NCBI GenBank assembly: GCA_015680685.1
Contig: MNCI01005823.1
Location: forward strand, 254,623-318,622
Length of the DNA: 64,000 bases
Direction of reading: 5' to 3'
Source: Gnetum montanum
Taxonomy: Eukaryota > Streptophyta > Gnetopsida > Gnetales > Gnetaceae
A program made the position numbers and the translations under genes. Each line of letters opens with the position of its first letter. Positions within the stretch are counted from its first letter, which is position 1. Below, one piece after another: positions 1 to 9,545 of the stretch. Under the pieces are notes generated by a model. The model saw only the letters and a list, made by a program, of their open reading frames with translations, was not told the origin of the DNA and made no database searches.

Positions 1-312
1 ACCTCCCAATGGTGCATCCGCAACAAAGGGATAAGTCTTTCTTCATCTACCTTGCCACCTCCGACACATCTATCACAACATTGCTATGTCAGAAACAAGA
101 CGATGGATCTAAGATACCAGTGTACTACCTGAGTCATGCATTAATAGCATATGAGGAAAAATACAATGAAGTAGAGAGGAATTGTCTTGTCTTAGTGTTT
201 GCACTAAGAAAGTGGAGGCACTATCTATTTCACAGTGTAGTCAACATCATTTGCAAAAGCAACATACTCCGGGCTATCACTAACAACCTGTATAAAAGCA
301 ATAGGATAGCCT
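1..312 (+). pseudogene. Element A: RT-linked RNase H domain (first RNase H)
   Basis: This is the end of the reverse transcriptase-RNase H part of a Ty3/gypsy polyprotein whose upstream portion lies outside the window. The open frame from position 9 reads a typical gypsy RNase H core: 'FIYLATSD', 'PVYYLSHALI', 'YNEVERNCLVLVFALRKWR'. The usual catalytic Asp of the first strand is replaced (YLAT instead of a D-A-S type motif). This is common in the Tat lineage, where the RT-linked RNase H is degenerate and a second RNase H takes over. The frame stops at 312-314 and continues, shifted by one base, into the next domain. It is a fossil, not an expressed gene. Confidence 0.8.
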
Positions 313-313
313 G

Positions 314-880
314 ATGGAAGTAATAACTACAGAGTTTGACCTATACTATGTAAGCCAATCATTGATTAAGGGTCAAGCCATAGCAATGCAACTTACGGCC
401 TCACCCATTGATGACCATGCGACCATAGACCCCGAATTCCCAGACGAACATGTCGGCACAATCAACATCATTCCATCACACCTAGAAGCTACTCTACACT
501 TCGATGGTGCTTCAACCTCATGAGGGGGTAGTGCAGGTGCCGCCATTACATTTCCCTCTGGGGAAATGCATCCATTTGCTTATCGTTTTGCCTTCACATG
601 CACCAACAACATGGCAGAATATGAGGGGCTACTCAGAGGCCTCTCAGCTGCCCAAACACTATGCATAACACTTAGCAATCCGGGTGATTCGCAACTAGTT
701 GTGAATCAAATCACTGGGGTCTATGCCTACAAAGCTACACACCTGCAACCCTATTGTGACCTAGCAAAAAGTATGCTTAAGCAATTTGTAGCCACAGATG
801 TGCAACATGTGCCATGCAATGAGAACACCATGGCAGATGCCTTAGCAACCCTAGCATTAAACATTCCACCACACTTGTTT
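314..880 (+). pseudogene. Element A: second, 'archaeal/plant-type' RNase H (aRNH)
   Basis: A second complete RNase H domain follows directly. All four catalytic acidic residues can be placed: D in 'LHFDGAS', E in 'NMAEYEGLL', D in 'NPGDSQLV' and D in 'NTMADALA'. One TGA (521-523) interrupts the domain in frame between the first Asp and the rest, and the frame then continues from 566. A dual RNase H arrangement (degenerate RT-linked copy followed by an intact-looking aRNH) is known as the hallmark of Tat-lineage Ty3/gypsy elements. It is the main reason for assigning element A to that lineage. Confidence 0.85.
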
Positions 881-1149
881 ACGAGTCTACTAACATCAAT
901 AGTCGAATGTACTAAGCCTATCACTCAGGTGGGACATGTGGCCTCCATCAGTGTCGTGAATGCCCAAGAGTGGTACGCTAATATTAAAGCCTACCTACAA
1001 CACGACGAACCCCCACGTGGACTGACATCTACCCAGAGAGATGCACTCTGTAAGTGTGCCCAGCAATATACACTCACGGGGAATGATGCCCTGTGCCGAC
1101 GCTCCTACAATGGGATATTGTTGGCATGCGTGGGTGGGGAGCAGGCGTA

Positions 1150-1960
1150 GAAGGTAGTTAATGAAGTGCATGAGGGACTGTGCAGCAGACACATAGCACC
1201 TAGGGCTATGGCTGCAAAGATTAGATGCCTAGGGTACTATTGGCCCCACATGGAGTGTGACTGCTTATTGAAAGTCAAGACGTGTGACACATGCCAGAGA
1301 TATGCAAATCTCATACACATCTCACCTACGGACTTGCACCCAATGCAAATCACGTGGCCTTTCCAATGATGGGGACTAGACCTCATAGGACCTATCACGC
1401 CTAAGTCCTCCATAGGGCATAGCTTCATTATCACTGCCACTAAGTATTTCACTAAGTGGGTCGAAGCTATTCCCCTGAGGAAAATGACATCTCAGCAAAT
1501 CTGTCATTTCATCCTAGATAACATCTTGACAAGGTTTGGGTTTCCAATGACTATTGTGATCGACAATGGGCCACAGTTCAGTAGTATGAAAACCTGAATC
1601 TTCTGTAGCAATCTAGGCATTAAGCAGTCATTCTCCTCATCATACTATCTGTAGGCAAATGGGTAGATGGAGGCTAAAAATAAGTCCATCATCAACTTGC
1701 TGAAGCAGATGCTTGGTAGTAGCAAGAGGCGGTGGCACGAGCCAATCCTCTACATCTTCTGGGCCTACAGAATGACATGTAGAACCGCTACAAGTAAAAC
1801 TCCTTACAGCCTTGTTTATGGATCTGAAGCTATGTTGCCTCTTGAGTTGCAGGTTCCATCACTCCAGATGATCCTCGTGGATGTCGTGAGCGAAGCCCAG
1901 AACAATGAGTCACGGACCATCGACCTCGACTCAATGGCGGAGGAGCACGTGTAGATGCTG
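1150..1960 (+). pseudogene. Element A: integrase remnant
   Basis: The domain begins with an HHCC zinc-binding module: H in 'VHEGLCSRHI', then 'KTCDTCQRYA' with the two cysteines (about 1163-1310). The catalytic core follows, starting near 'GLDLIGP' (1375). Its 'IDNGPQFSS' motif (about 1560-1585) supplies the second Asp, and 'ANGXMEAKNKS' (about 1655-1690) lies where the Glu of the DDE triad is expected. The text 'WAYRMTCRTATSKTPYSLVYG' type region (about 1760-1820) is the usual end of a gypsy integrase core. Stops at 1367, 1596, 1651 and 1663 and several frame changes make it non-functional. The integrase is the last pol domain before the minisatellite. Confidence 0.85.
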
Positions 1961-2215
1961 AGATGCATAGAGCACTACCAAAGCAAGCAACAGTAAAAGC
2001 ACCATGCAGACCCTCATCAATGACTAGTATAGAAGGAAGACCTCGTCCTCAAGGCTATCCACAAGCATGTAAGCAAATTCTCAGCCAACTGGGAGGTCCC
2101 TTACATAGTCACCAACTCCTTCAAGAATGGAGCCTTCAAGTTGGCAAACATGGACAGCAATGAGTTTGCCAACCCAGTGAATCACTCGTACCTCAAGATG
2201 TAGTATGTCTGAATC

Positions 2216-2600
2216 ATGGTGACACCAAGTAGCGTCCGCTACAACGTTAAACTGGTGATAGTAGCACCCAGCACCATCTACTACAATGTTAACCTAGCAA
2301 CAACATCGAGTAGCATCTGCAACGATGTTAAACTAGCGGCATCAAGCAGCGTCCGCAACGACATTAAACTAGCAGCATCGAGCAGCATTCGCTACGACAT
2401 TAAACTGGTGAAAACAGCATCAAGCAGTGTCTGCTATGATGTTAAACTGGTGGCAACCATCCACTATGACGTAAAACTAGTACGGCGTGTCCGCTATGAC
2501 ATTAAACTAGCATATATGGTTTGTTGGAACCTTAAACCAACATAGTAGTCCACTGAGACTCTAAACCAGCACATGGTCTACCAAGACCTTAAAATGGGTT
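2216..2600 (+). repeat. Minisatellite in the 3' part of element A
   Basis: About ten imperfect head-to-tail units of roughly 27-39 bp. The most constant part is a core close to CGCTACGACRTTAAACTRG; the middle varies. Because unit lengths are often multiples of three the array stays open in one frame and simulates a protein with a repeating 'YDIKLV' motif. This looks like a by-product rather than a gene. Minisatellites downstream of integrase are known in Tat-lineage elements. Element H has a related array (35180-35580) sharing the TTAAACTGG core. Confidence 0.85.
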
Positions 2601-3663
2601 CACGTCACATCCCTCGCATGCATCTACGCTAAGTACACATCAAATGAGCATGCATAGTGCTGATCCATGGGGTGGGATGTTGTAGCTCCAATGCGTAGTC
2701 CACGATGCAATGGGGAAATGCTCTGGAATGTACATGATGTCACCACCCTTAGCATTGTGCTGACCCTCCAGAGATGTCATATGACATTGCATTAGCCCTC
2801 TGGACCTACCATCGCCATAGCCCATCGCCCTGACGGTAGCTCCTTGGCCAGTGCCTGCAGCTGGAGTTCCAGCAGTATTGTGGCCTAGCCACAATATTGT
2901 CATCCTCTAGCCCCTTGCCAATGCCTGGGCTCGCACGATGTTTAGATATGTGATAGTTGATCCCATAGCTGAACTAAGAATGCATGCCTTTGGCAGAGAT
3001 TCCAGAGCATCCACACTCACAACAACTCCTGGTGCCTTCAAGGTCAGCTCCTCCACATCGATACTGCCAAGGCCACTAATGGCCTTCCTGCTTTAAACAC
3101 TGTGCACCAGCGTGGGTGTCCAAGAGCTTCAACAATGTCTGTAGCAAGCAAGACCCCTATCCTTTCTTTGCATCTAGCTCTCCATCATGCTTATAGGGTG
3201 TGATCAAGAGTATGACTTGCCATGGCAGCAAATGCTATAGCATAGTGAAGTGAGTGCCTCGACTAGCTTGACTACTTCAGAGTGCAAGTTCCATGACATG
3301 CATAATGCAACTTGCTGCATGGGAAACATCTATAGGTAGGTTAAAATCCCTCGAATGTAACGCAACTCATCCTAGGAAAGGAACACCTGTCCTATAGAGG
3401 GTCAAAGGCTAGGGAAGGTAAAGATCAAAACGTGAAAAAGTCCCTCATGAGCACTTCAACGAGGGACTCTGCTAAACATCACCTTTACCCTTCTCTTGAA
3501 CCTCCTTCCTCCCTAATTTATCCTTACACCCTCAAGCATAGCCAAACGATGTCTTGACACTCACCGAGCGACAACGTTAGCCTTGTGTCTTTGGTGGTGT
3601 TTCATTTTTTCTTTGTCAACGTCTCTCAAGCCTGTCCTCCAAACATCGACAAAGAGGGACCAA
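2601..3663 (+). other. Element A: untranslated 3' region ending in the polypurine tract
   Basis: Between the minisatellite and the LTR there is about 1 kb without a supportable gene. A minus-strand frame (2640-2903) shows no recognisable domain and is probably chance. The segment ends in a purine run AAAGAGGGA (3651-3659), four bases before the LTR's TG. This is the expected position of the plus-strand primer (PPT). Confidence 0.55.
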
Positions 3664-5267
3664 TGAAACACCCCAAAATTCAAAGATATTCTTGCTTCAC
3701 TAGGTCTTTGCAAAACATGTAGCATTATGGTAGTTCTTCAGGAGATGGATGCTCTGATTTTCAAACTGTCTGCTTCGGCAAGTTTTCTAAGTCAAGGAGT
3801 CTTGCTACGCTACACTACGACATGTAGTGTAGCAAACTTTAGAAGACGTTTGCAGAAGCACAGTGCTATGCTATGGTGTGCTACGCAATGTAGCACAATG
3901 TAGCAAAAGCTGGACAATCAGCCCCCTCGCCTAACTTCAAGTCCTTTGATAATGTCTCGTTCCGTTAGAAAGCGACGAACTTGGCCAACATCAGGTCATG
4001 TTTGCTGCTACGCTATGCTTAGCTACATGTCGCAGCAAGGCGTAGCAATTCTGTGGAAGTTGACAGAAGGCAACTCAAAGTGCAAGATTAGCAAGTTCAC
4101 AAACTTCGTAGTGCAAAAGGCAAAGTTCCCAGATTGGCGATATTTTTTGTGACTAAGGCCAGTCACTATGCTACGTAGCGTAGCATAACGTAGCAAACAT
4201 ACAATGAATAGCCTACATGTTTGAAAGGCTTTCTACACATGTAGCAAGATGTGTAACAAGATGCTACGCTACACCAACATGGTACTCTACAAAGCATAGC
4301 AAAGTGGCAAGCGGTTACGCGATGTTAATGCACCTGACCTAATTGCACCATTGCTCTAACAACATAATTACGACATGGTAGGCTCATAATTATGGCATGG
4401 CAGGTTCACACAATGGTCATGCAAGCATGTGAAACATGGATAGGTTAGCATAGGCTCAAGGCACATGACGTTCAAACTACATCTCTCACGTGCCCTGGGT
4501 CCTATAAATATCCCAATGAGCGACGCTTAAACTCTCTCTTTGGCTCTCTCTGGCTTTTCACGCTCTGGGGCACATTGTCTCTCCATAATTTTGGTACTTT
4601 TGACATCCCTATTTTTCAAATATTTTTAGTCCCCAATCTGTTTTCTTGGCAATCTAGTCGCCTAATAGTCTAGTTGGCTGATGAGCAAAAGGTTGGCACT
4701 ATAATTTCAAGTGTTGTAAGCTTTTTGTTTAACATTGTAAATAGTTAGCATTCTCAGCTGGCATCCTGTCATGTTCTTTCCTACCACCCTGGTAGGACTT
4801 TGCATTGTTAATGATTGAGCCCACATTCAAATGCATAGCCATCTCGTTCTACACACCTTGGTTACTCTTGGGATCTCTACACTTCCCAACACTGTGTAAC
4901 TGATTGTGTCCATCTTGACAAAGCGAGGTCATAGCTTTGAAGCAGTGTATTTTTCTATTGCATTTTACATTATCTCCCTTTTACTATTGCATTTATGCTA
5001 TTTTATGTTTCCTCTATTGCATTTTACATTATTTTCTATTTATTCTATGTTTAAGAATTACTTCGCTTTTTCAGTCTCATTTTCAAATCACACGTTGCAA
5101 AAGGTTATATAGACATCGACTAAGTCCCTGTTTGATCGACCAGACCATTTAGGATGCCCTATTTCCATCCCATCCAGCACAGCCCTCCTGCAGAAATGAG
5201 GTTAAGACTACCAGAGGCTAGTGGCCCCTTGGCATTTTTCTAGCCACCGATGTTTTCGATCGCTACA
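3664..5267 (+). repeat. 3' LTR of element A (about 1.6 kb)
   Basis: The start is set by the PPT and the TG of TGAAACACCCCAAAA; the end by the CA of ATCGCTACA. The right border is independently supported: the minus-strand protease sequence of element B aligns with that of element D up to '...ATGTATAAAG' and loses similarity exactly at 5268, where this LTR begins on that strand. The LTR holds many GTAGC/GCTAC words, a perfect hairpin (3809-3833) and a promoter block near 4466-4535. The 5' LTR lies outside the window, so the target duplication (expected CTTTA) cannot be checked. Confidence 0.7.
4466..4510 (+). promoter_or_regulatory. LTR promoter of element A: TGACGT, G-box, TATA box
   Basis: TGACGT (4466-4471), a palindromic G-box CACGTG (4487-4492) and TATAAATA (4503-4510) lie within 45 bp, followed by a CT-rich stretch typical of plant transcription starts. 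G-box and TGACG motifs are binding sites of plant bZIP/bHLH factors. Their spacing to the TATA box suggests this was the LTR's transcriptional start region. Activity today is unknown. Confidence 0.6.
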
Positions 5268-7975
5268 CTTTATACATCTCTTGTGATATTAATTTGACTC
5301 TAGAACCTTAGTCCAAAAGAGCTTTACATGGTTCATTCCTAGCGACTTGGAGATAGATTAAAGGGCTTCTGGAGTAAGAGAATTTCCTGGGAAGGTGGCC
5401 CTCCTTAATCCAGTAAGTGACGACATGTGTTAACATAATCATGTTCATTGAGCTCTATCTTTGGTTTGAAGGGAGCTCTGAAGCCTTATTTGATGGAGAG
5501 GCGTTCAGAGGTTCAACCACTTGTGGTTGAGGGCTTGGTTGGGTTGGGTTGTTGGTCCTGAAGAAAGGTCTTTTCTTCATATGGTTGTCAAAACCAACAA
5601 TGGGTTGAAGATTCACAGCCCTCGTGGCATTATGTTGCTACGGTTGAGTGGGGAGTTCCCTTGCATTACTGGAGTGGGTGGTAATGGAGTGATCAGTGTG
5701 AGAGTTACAGATGGGTTTGGAGGATGGTATGTTTGTGGGTTGTCTCTCCCAGGAGAAGGAGTCCTATAATACTCTTGAGCTTGGTAGTGATGTTGCGGTG
5801 TCACGTGACCAACAGAGTCACATGGAGAGATTGGCTGTTGCACGTAATAGCCATATGGATTTGGTTGCCGGTAGGGGTATTGTTGCCTTGGTGGTGGCAT
5901 CCCCCATGACTATGGGTATTGCCACTACTAGTGTTACTTAATAGGTTGTGGCAGAGTTCCTCTTGGATAATACATTAAAGGTTGGTGGAACTACCTTGGG
6001 TTACCTTGGGGATAAGGTAACCTTCAGGGTGATTGCCGTTTGTTAAGTTGTGGGTTGAGTGCATACACCCCAGACTCTTGTAGATGTGAGATTACTGGGC
6101 AACATCCCTTAGGATGGTCATATTGGCATATCTCACATCCACTGTCATTGTTTGTATTAGAATCCACAACCTCTTTAGTGATGGCCATTTTGCCCTTACC
6201 TTTGTTACGTGCATTGACCACTTCCCTCTTTTTCTTTTTGTCATAGTCACTACCTTACTTCCTAGACTCCTCTACGATTTTAAGGATAGTTTCAAATCTA
6301 CTATCCAGGGAGTCCCACATTTAGTCTACCTTTTCCAACACTTCTGTTGTTAATTTTTGGAGCTGCAAGGTTTTCCTATTCACCATCTCTTCGAGTGGTG
6401 ACTCTTCCTCCTCCTCACAGAATCTCACTCCCCTTTTTCAGAGGGAAGGATCTCGAATGTACTCTTCCACACTTTCTATCTTATGTAGCTCCCCTTCTTC
6501 CTTACCTACTTGCTCTAGCAATCTATGGACCTGATGGGACCTAAGCTTTGATAATCTCCCTTGGGCATACATTCCAAGGGTTCTCCTTGTTTCATGCCTA
6601 AGTCCATCTATGAGATGGCGTAGTTGATCCTACTACACGTAACCATGGCCTGGGCAACGATGTAACAATGCATAGTAATGGTCCATGGCAACATCTAAGG
6701 GTTCATGATTTCCTTGCTTCCATCCTTGGATTTGCTTTTTCAGGTTGGAAACCCAAGAGTATGTTTGATACTTATCATTACACAGTTCTAGGATCGTACT
6801 CCACCTCCAAATGGATTTCAGTTCTAAGGATCGGTACCAACTTTCCGCTTCTTTTACTAGTGTCCTTGGGAAAAACTTTAGTTTTTTCCATTTTTCTCGA
6901 TGTTCTGCAAGGCACATGCATCGTGAAATTCTTGTAAGTGGTTTTGAGGATCAGTGTTGTATCCCCCCTCAAATCATGGGATATTATTCATGTCTAACCT
7001 CTTGATCCTACTATCTTTTTGGTGCCTTGTGGGAACTCTTATGGCCTCTGTTATGTCTAACATGCTTCTAGTTACAAGTAGGGGTTCTTAGTGGTCATCT
7101 TGTTCATAGCATTTATGGTGTCTACGTAGTTCCCTACTCTCCCTTCGTCCATGTCGTGATTCTCTAGAGTGCCCTCGTCCTCGTTCTCGACTCTCTCGTC
7201 AAGGTTTCTCATTATGTTTACCTTTATCCTCATGGTTAGGTTCCTTATGACTACATCCTGACACTGAAGGAGAGGGTGAATGTGACGATGAAGGGGAAGA
7301 AGAAGGAGAACCATCGCCATGACGATGTTTCCTACCTTCTCTTCAGTGGTCTCGGCCTCGATCGTGATTACTATTAGACTGCCCGTCCTTATCATATGTT
7401 TGTGTTCCCTTGTTGAACACTTGGTGTTTGTGGTGATCAGAACCAGGGTTGTGAACCATGGAGTGTAGGTTTTGATACACTACCTCTTGATCATCGTTAG
7501 GAGGGGGAACATCATTTTGTGGGGAACCTATCGAAACAGGTTCACCACCCTCAATTTCGCTCAAGACATGCAGAGCGTTATGGGGCCATTTACCCTTCGA
7601 AGATGTATGATATCTCTCCTATTGCAAGTTCCTTTGACATTGTGCTTCTATGGGATGGTAATCCCTTGTGTTATGATCGCATGCAATGTACTTTGCGTAC
7701 AAGGATGACATGCCTATTCATGAAAGAGCACGAAGGAGCATGTTGGGAATTGATCGGTCTGGAGGTAACACAATGTTACCTTCCAACTCTCTCCAACACA
7801 GTTGTTCATTTTGATGGAGAATAAAGGTAAAGTCAAGTACATATTCATTGTGATGAATATATACCACATGGAACTGTTGAGGAACTGGCAGATCTTGGTT
7901 ACGTGTGTTACGTCGTCGACTGTCTCTTATGTTGGTCCTAGGCGGTGAAGTGCTTTTGTGCAAAGAAGAAGACAT
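5268..7975 (-). pseudogene. Element B: gag and start of protease (Athila-like gypsy)
   Basis: Read on the minus strand from an ATG at 7975. The protein starts 'MSSSLHKSTSPPRTN'. It includes a gag core around 6917-6633 ('WKKLKFFPRTLVKEAESWY', 'GWKQGNHEPLDVAMDHYY'), a region with 'CEICQYDHPKGCCPV' (about 6140), and a Pro/Tyr-rich tail 'MPPPRQQYPYRQPNPYGYY' (5900). It ends with the protease motif 'NEPCKALLD' followed by a stop where the active-site Thr/Ser should be (about 5330-5310). Every block has a counterpart in element D (51735-54208), so the two belong to one family. The copy has several frameshifts. It stops abruptly at 5268, where element A was inserted; the rest of B should lie left of the window. 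Confidence 0.8.
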
Positions 7976-8100
7976 TTTTGTCTTGTTCAGTGTGATGTTT
8001 ACCGTTGTCTTATCTTTTCCTAGTTAACCCTAAGGGTTCATTCTAGCGTCCTAACAATATGAATGATCTCCTATGTTCTATGTAGCACATAAACAACTAA

Positions 8101-8120
8101 GTCCTCAACAACGATGCCAA
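8101..8120 (-). promoter_or_regulatory. Primer binding site of element B (tRNA-Asp type)
   Basis: On the minus strand the LTR end is followed by TTGGCATCGTTGTTGAGGAC. Against the tRNA-Asp complement used by Athila/Tat elements (TGGCGCCGTTGCCGGGGAC) I count 14 of 19 matches, and all five differences are C-to-T or G-to-A. This is what deamination of an originally perfect site would give. It fixes the orientation of B and the inner border of its 5' LTR. Confidence 0.7.
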
Positions 8121-8905
8121 TGATGAGTGGCGAGGTACCCCTACACTCAACCATACAAATACAAGCATTTCATGCACAATCTGGTCAAACTCCAAGGACT
8201 AACTGCTTAGGTGCCCTAATGAAACACTTAAGGTTTATCAATCACTGTCTTCCCAAACTTACTTGTATTGTCATGGTTGTATGGTTAAGTAAGCTTGAGG
8301 TATATGATTTTTATATCTTTTATCTTTTAATGTCTTTACGCTAATAGGGAAAGGTGAAGAGAACTAAGTGATTAACTTATATTAACTATTCATTAACTAA
8401 GTTCTAATTGATCCTAACACCGGTATCCATTCCCACTTGCCGCACACACCCTGAACTAGTGCAACACTGCTGGGATTACTGAATGCTACTCATTACTGGG
8501 TTACCAAGCATTACACACGTGCTCGAAGCTGTCATACTAAGTGCACTTAACTAGGAGAGTCAAGGGTTGAGAGAGATTAATTATCTAGGAAAGAATTTAA
8601 ACATTTAATAGTAATTAATTGCTATTTAGCTTAGTCCATATGCTACAAGGTTTATCAAAAAGTTCATCTTTATTGTCGTACACAAATGTGTGCTCAGGTA
8701 CAATTTGCTCGAATAAAGATCTATTCACTTTAAGACTCCTACTGTGGGCACATGGAAATTATTCTAACTTTGGAATCGTAAAACTGCTATAGTTTAGCTA
8801 AGGGTCTAAGTCTAAGTAAATGAACAAGGGAAAGCTGCCTCTTATTTATAGACATTACGGTGGGCCGCGATATCGCAAGGGCGGACGCGATATCGCGACT
8901 CATCA
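8121..8905 (-). repeat. 5' LTR of element B (785 bp)
   Basis: On the minus strand it runs from TGATGAGTCGCGATATCG (right end, 8905) to ...GGTACCTCGCCACTCATCA (left end, 8121). The same end sequences (TGATGAG... and GGTACC...CACTCATCA) occur in the LTRs of C and D. A TATAAATA lies at 8850-8843. About 15-50 bp upstream of it are two copies of the palindrome GCGATATCGC (about 8868-8897), which make a CpG-dense spot. The left border adjoins the PBS, the right border adjoins old integrase sequence (element G). Confidence 0.8.
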
Positions 8906-9545
8906 AGACTTAATTTCCTACTTTGAGAATCTTAATTAGTGATTAGGGCACACATTTTGTTAATGATATAATGGAGAAATTGCTATACAGAATTAGAATT
9001 ACATATTGTATTGCTATTGCCTATCACCCTGGATCAAATGGTTTAGTTGAAAGTGTGAATAAGGAAATAAAAAACATTTTAAAGAAAGTTGTAGGAAAGA
9101 ACAAAAAAATTTGTCTTATCAATTACTTAATGCATTAGGGGTTATTCATATGTCATATAAGTCATTTGTTGGATTTACATCATATGAAATAGTATTTGGT
9201 AAGTAATGCCTTGTTCCCTCTTCAATACAAGATAATTCCTTTTGAATGTAACATCAATTGGAAATGAACTTGGACTCATGTATTTCTACTTGTTTATTTG
9301 GTCTAAACCATTTGAATGAAGATTTTATGCATGCTCTATATAGATAATGTATATATAAGAAATAGATGATGATGTGGCATGATAAAAAGATTATGCAAAA
9401 TCTATTCTCAAAAGGTGATTTAGTGTTATTATTTAATACAAGGCTTAATAATTTTTCTAAGAAATTAGTATTGAAATGGGAGGATCCTTTCAGGGTTATT
9501 AAGGTCTTAGGTAATGGCATTATTGATATTTCTAGGCTTGATAGT
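8906..9545 (+). pseudogene. Element G: integrase C-terminal half
   Basis: A gypsy integrase fossil lying between the LTRs of B and E. Visible blocks are 'ISD' + stop + 'GTHFVND' (about 8935-8965, second Asp motif), 'YHPGSNGLVESVNKEIK' (about 9020-9075, containing the Glu region), 'YKSFVGFTSYEIVFG' (about 9160-9200) and the C-terminal 'FSKGDLVLLFNTRLNNFSK' (about 9409-9460) with 'KWEDPFRVIKV'. The last part resembles the integrase tails of Athila-like elements. The open frame at 9366-9734 runs out of this domain straight into the LTR of E, so that chimeric ORF is an accident of insertion. G is the oldest layer here, being the target of both B and E. Confidence 0.75.

Noticed and set aside
2216-2545. 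A protein with repeated 'YDIKLV' motifs
   Set aside because: The frame is kept open only because minisatellite units are often multiples of three; there is no similar frame in the array of element H.
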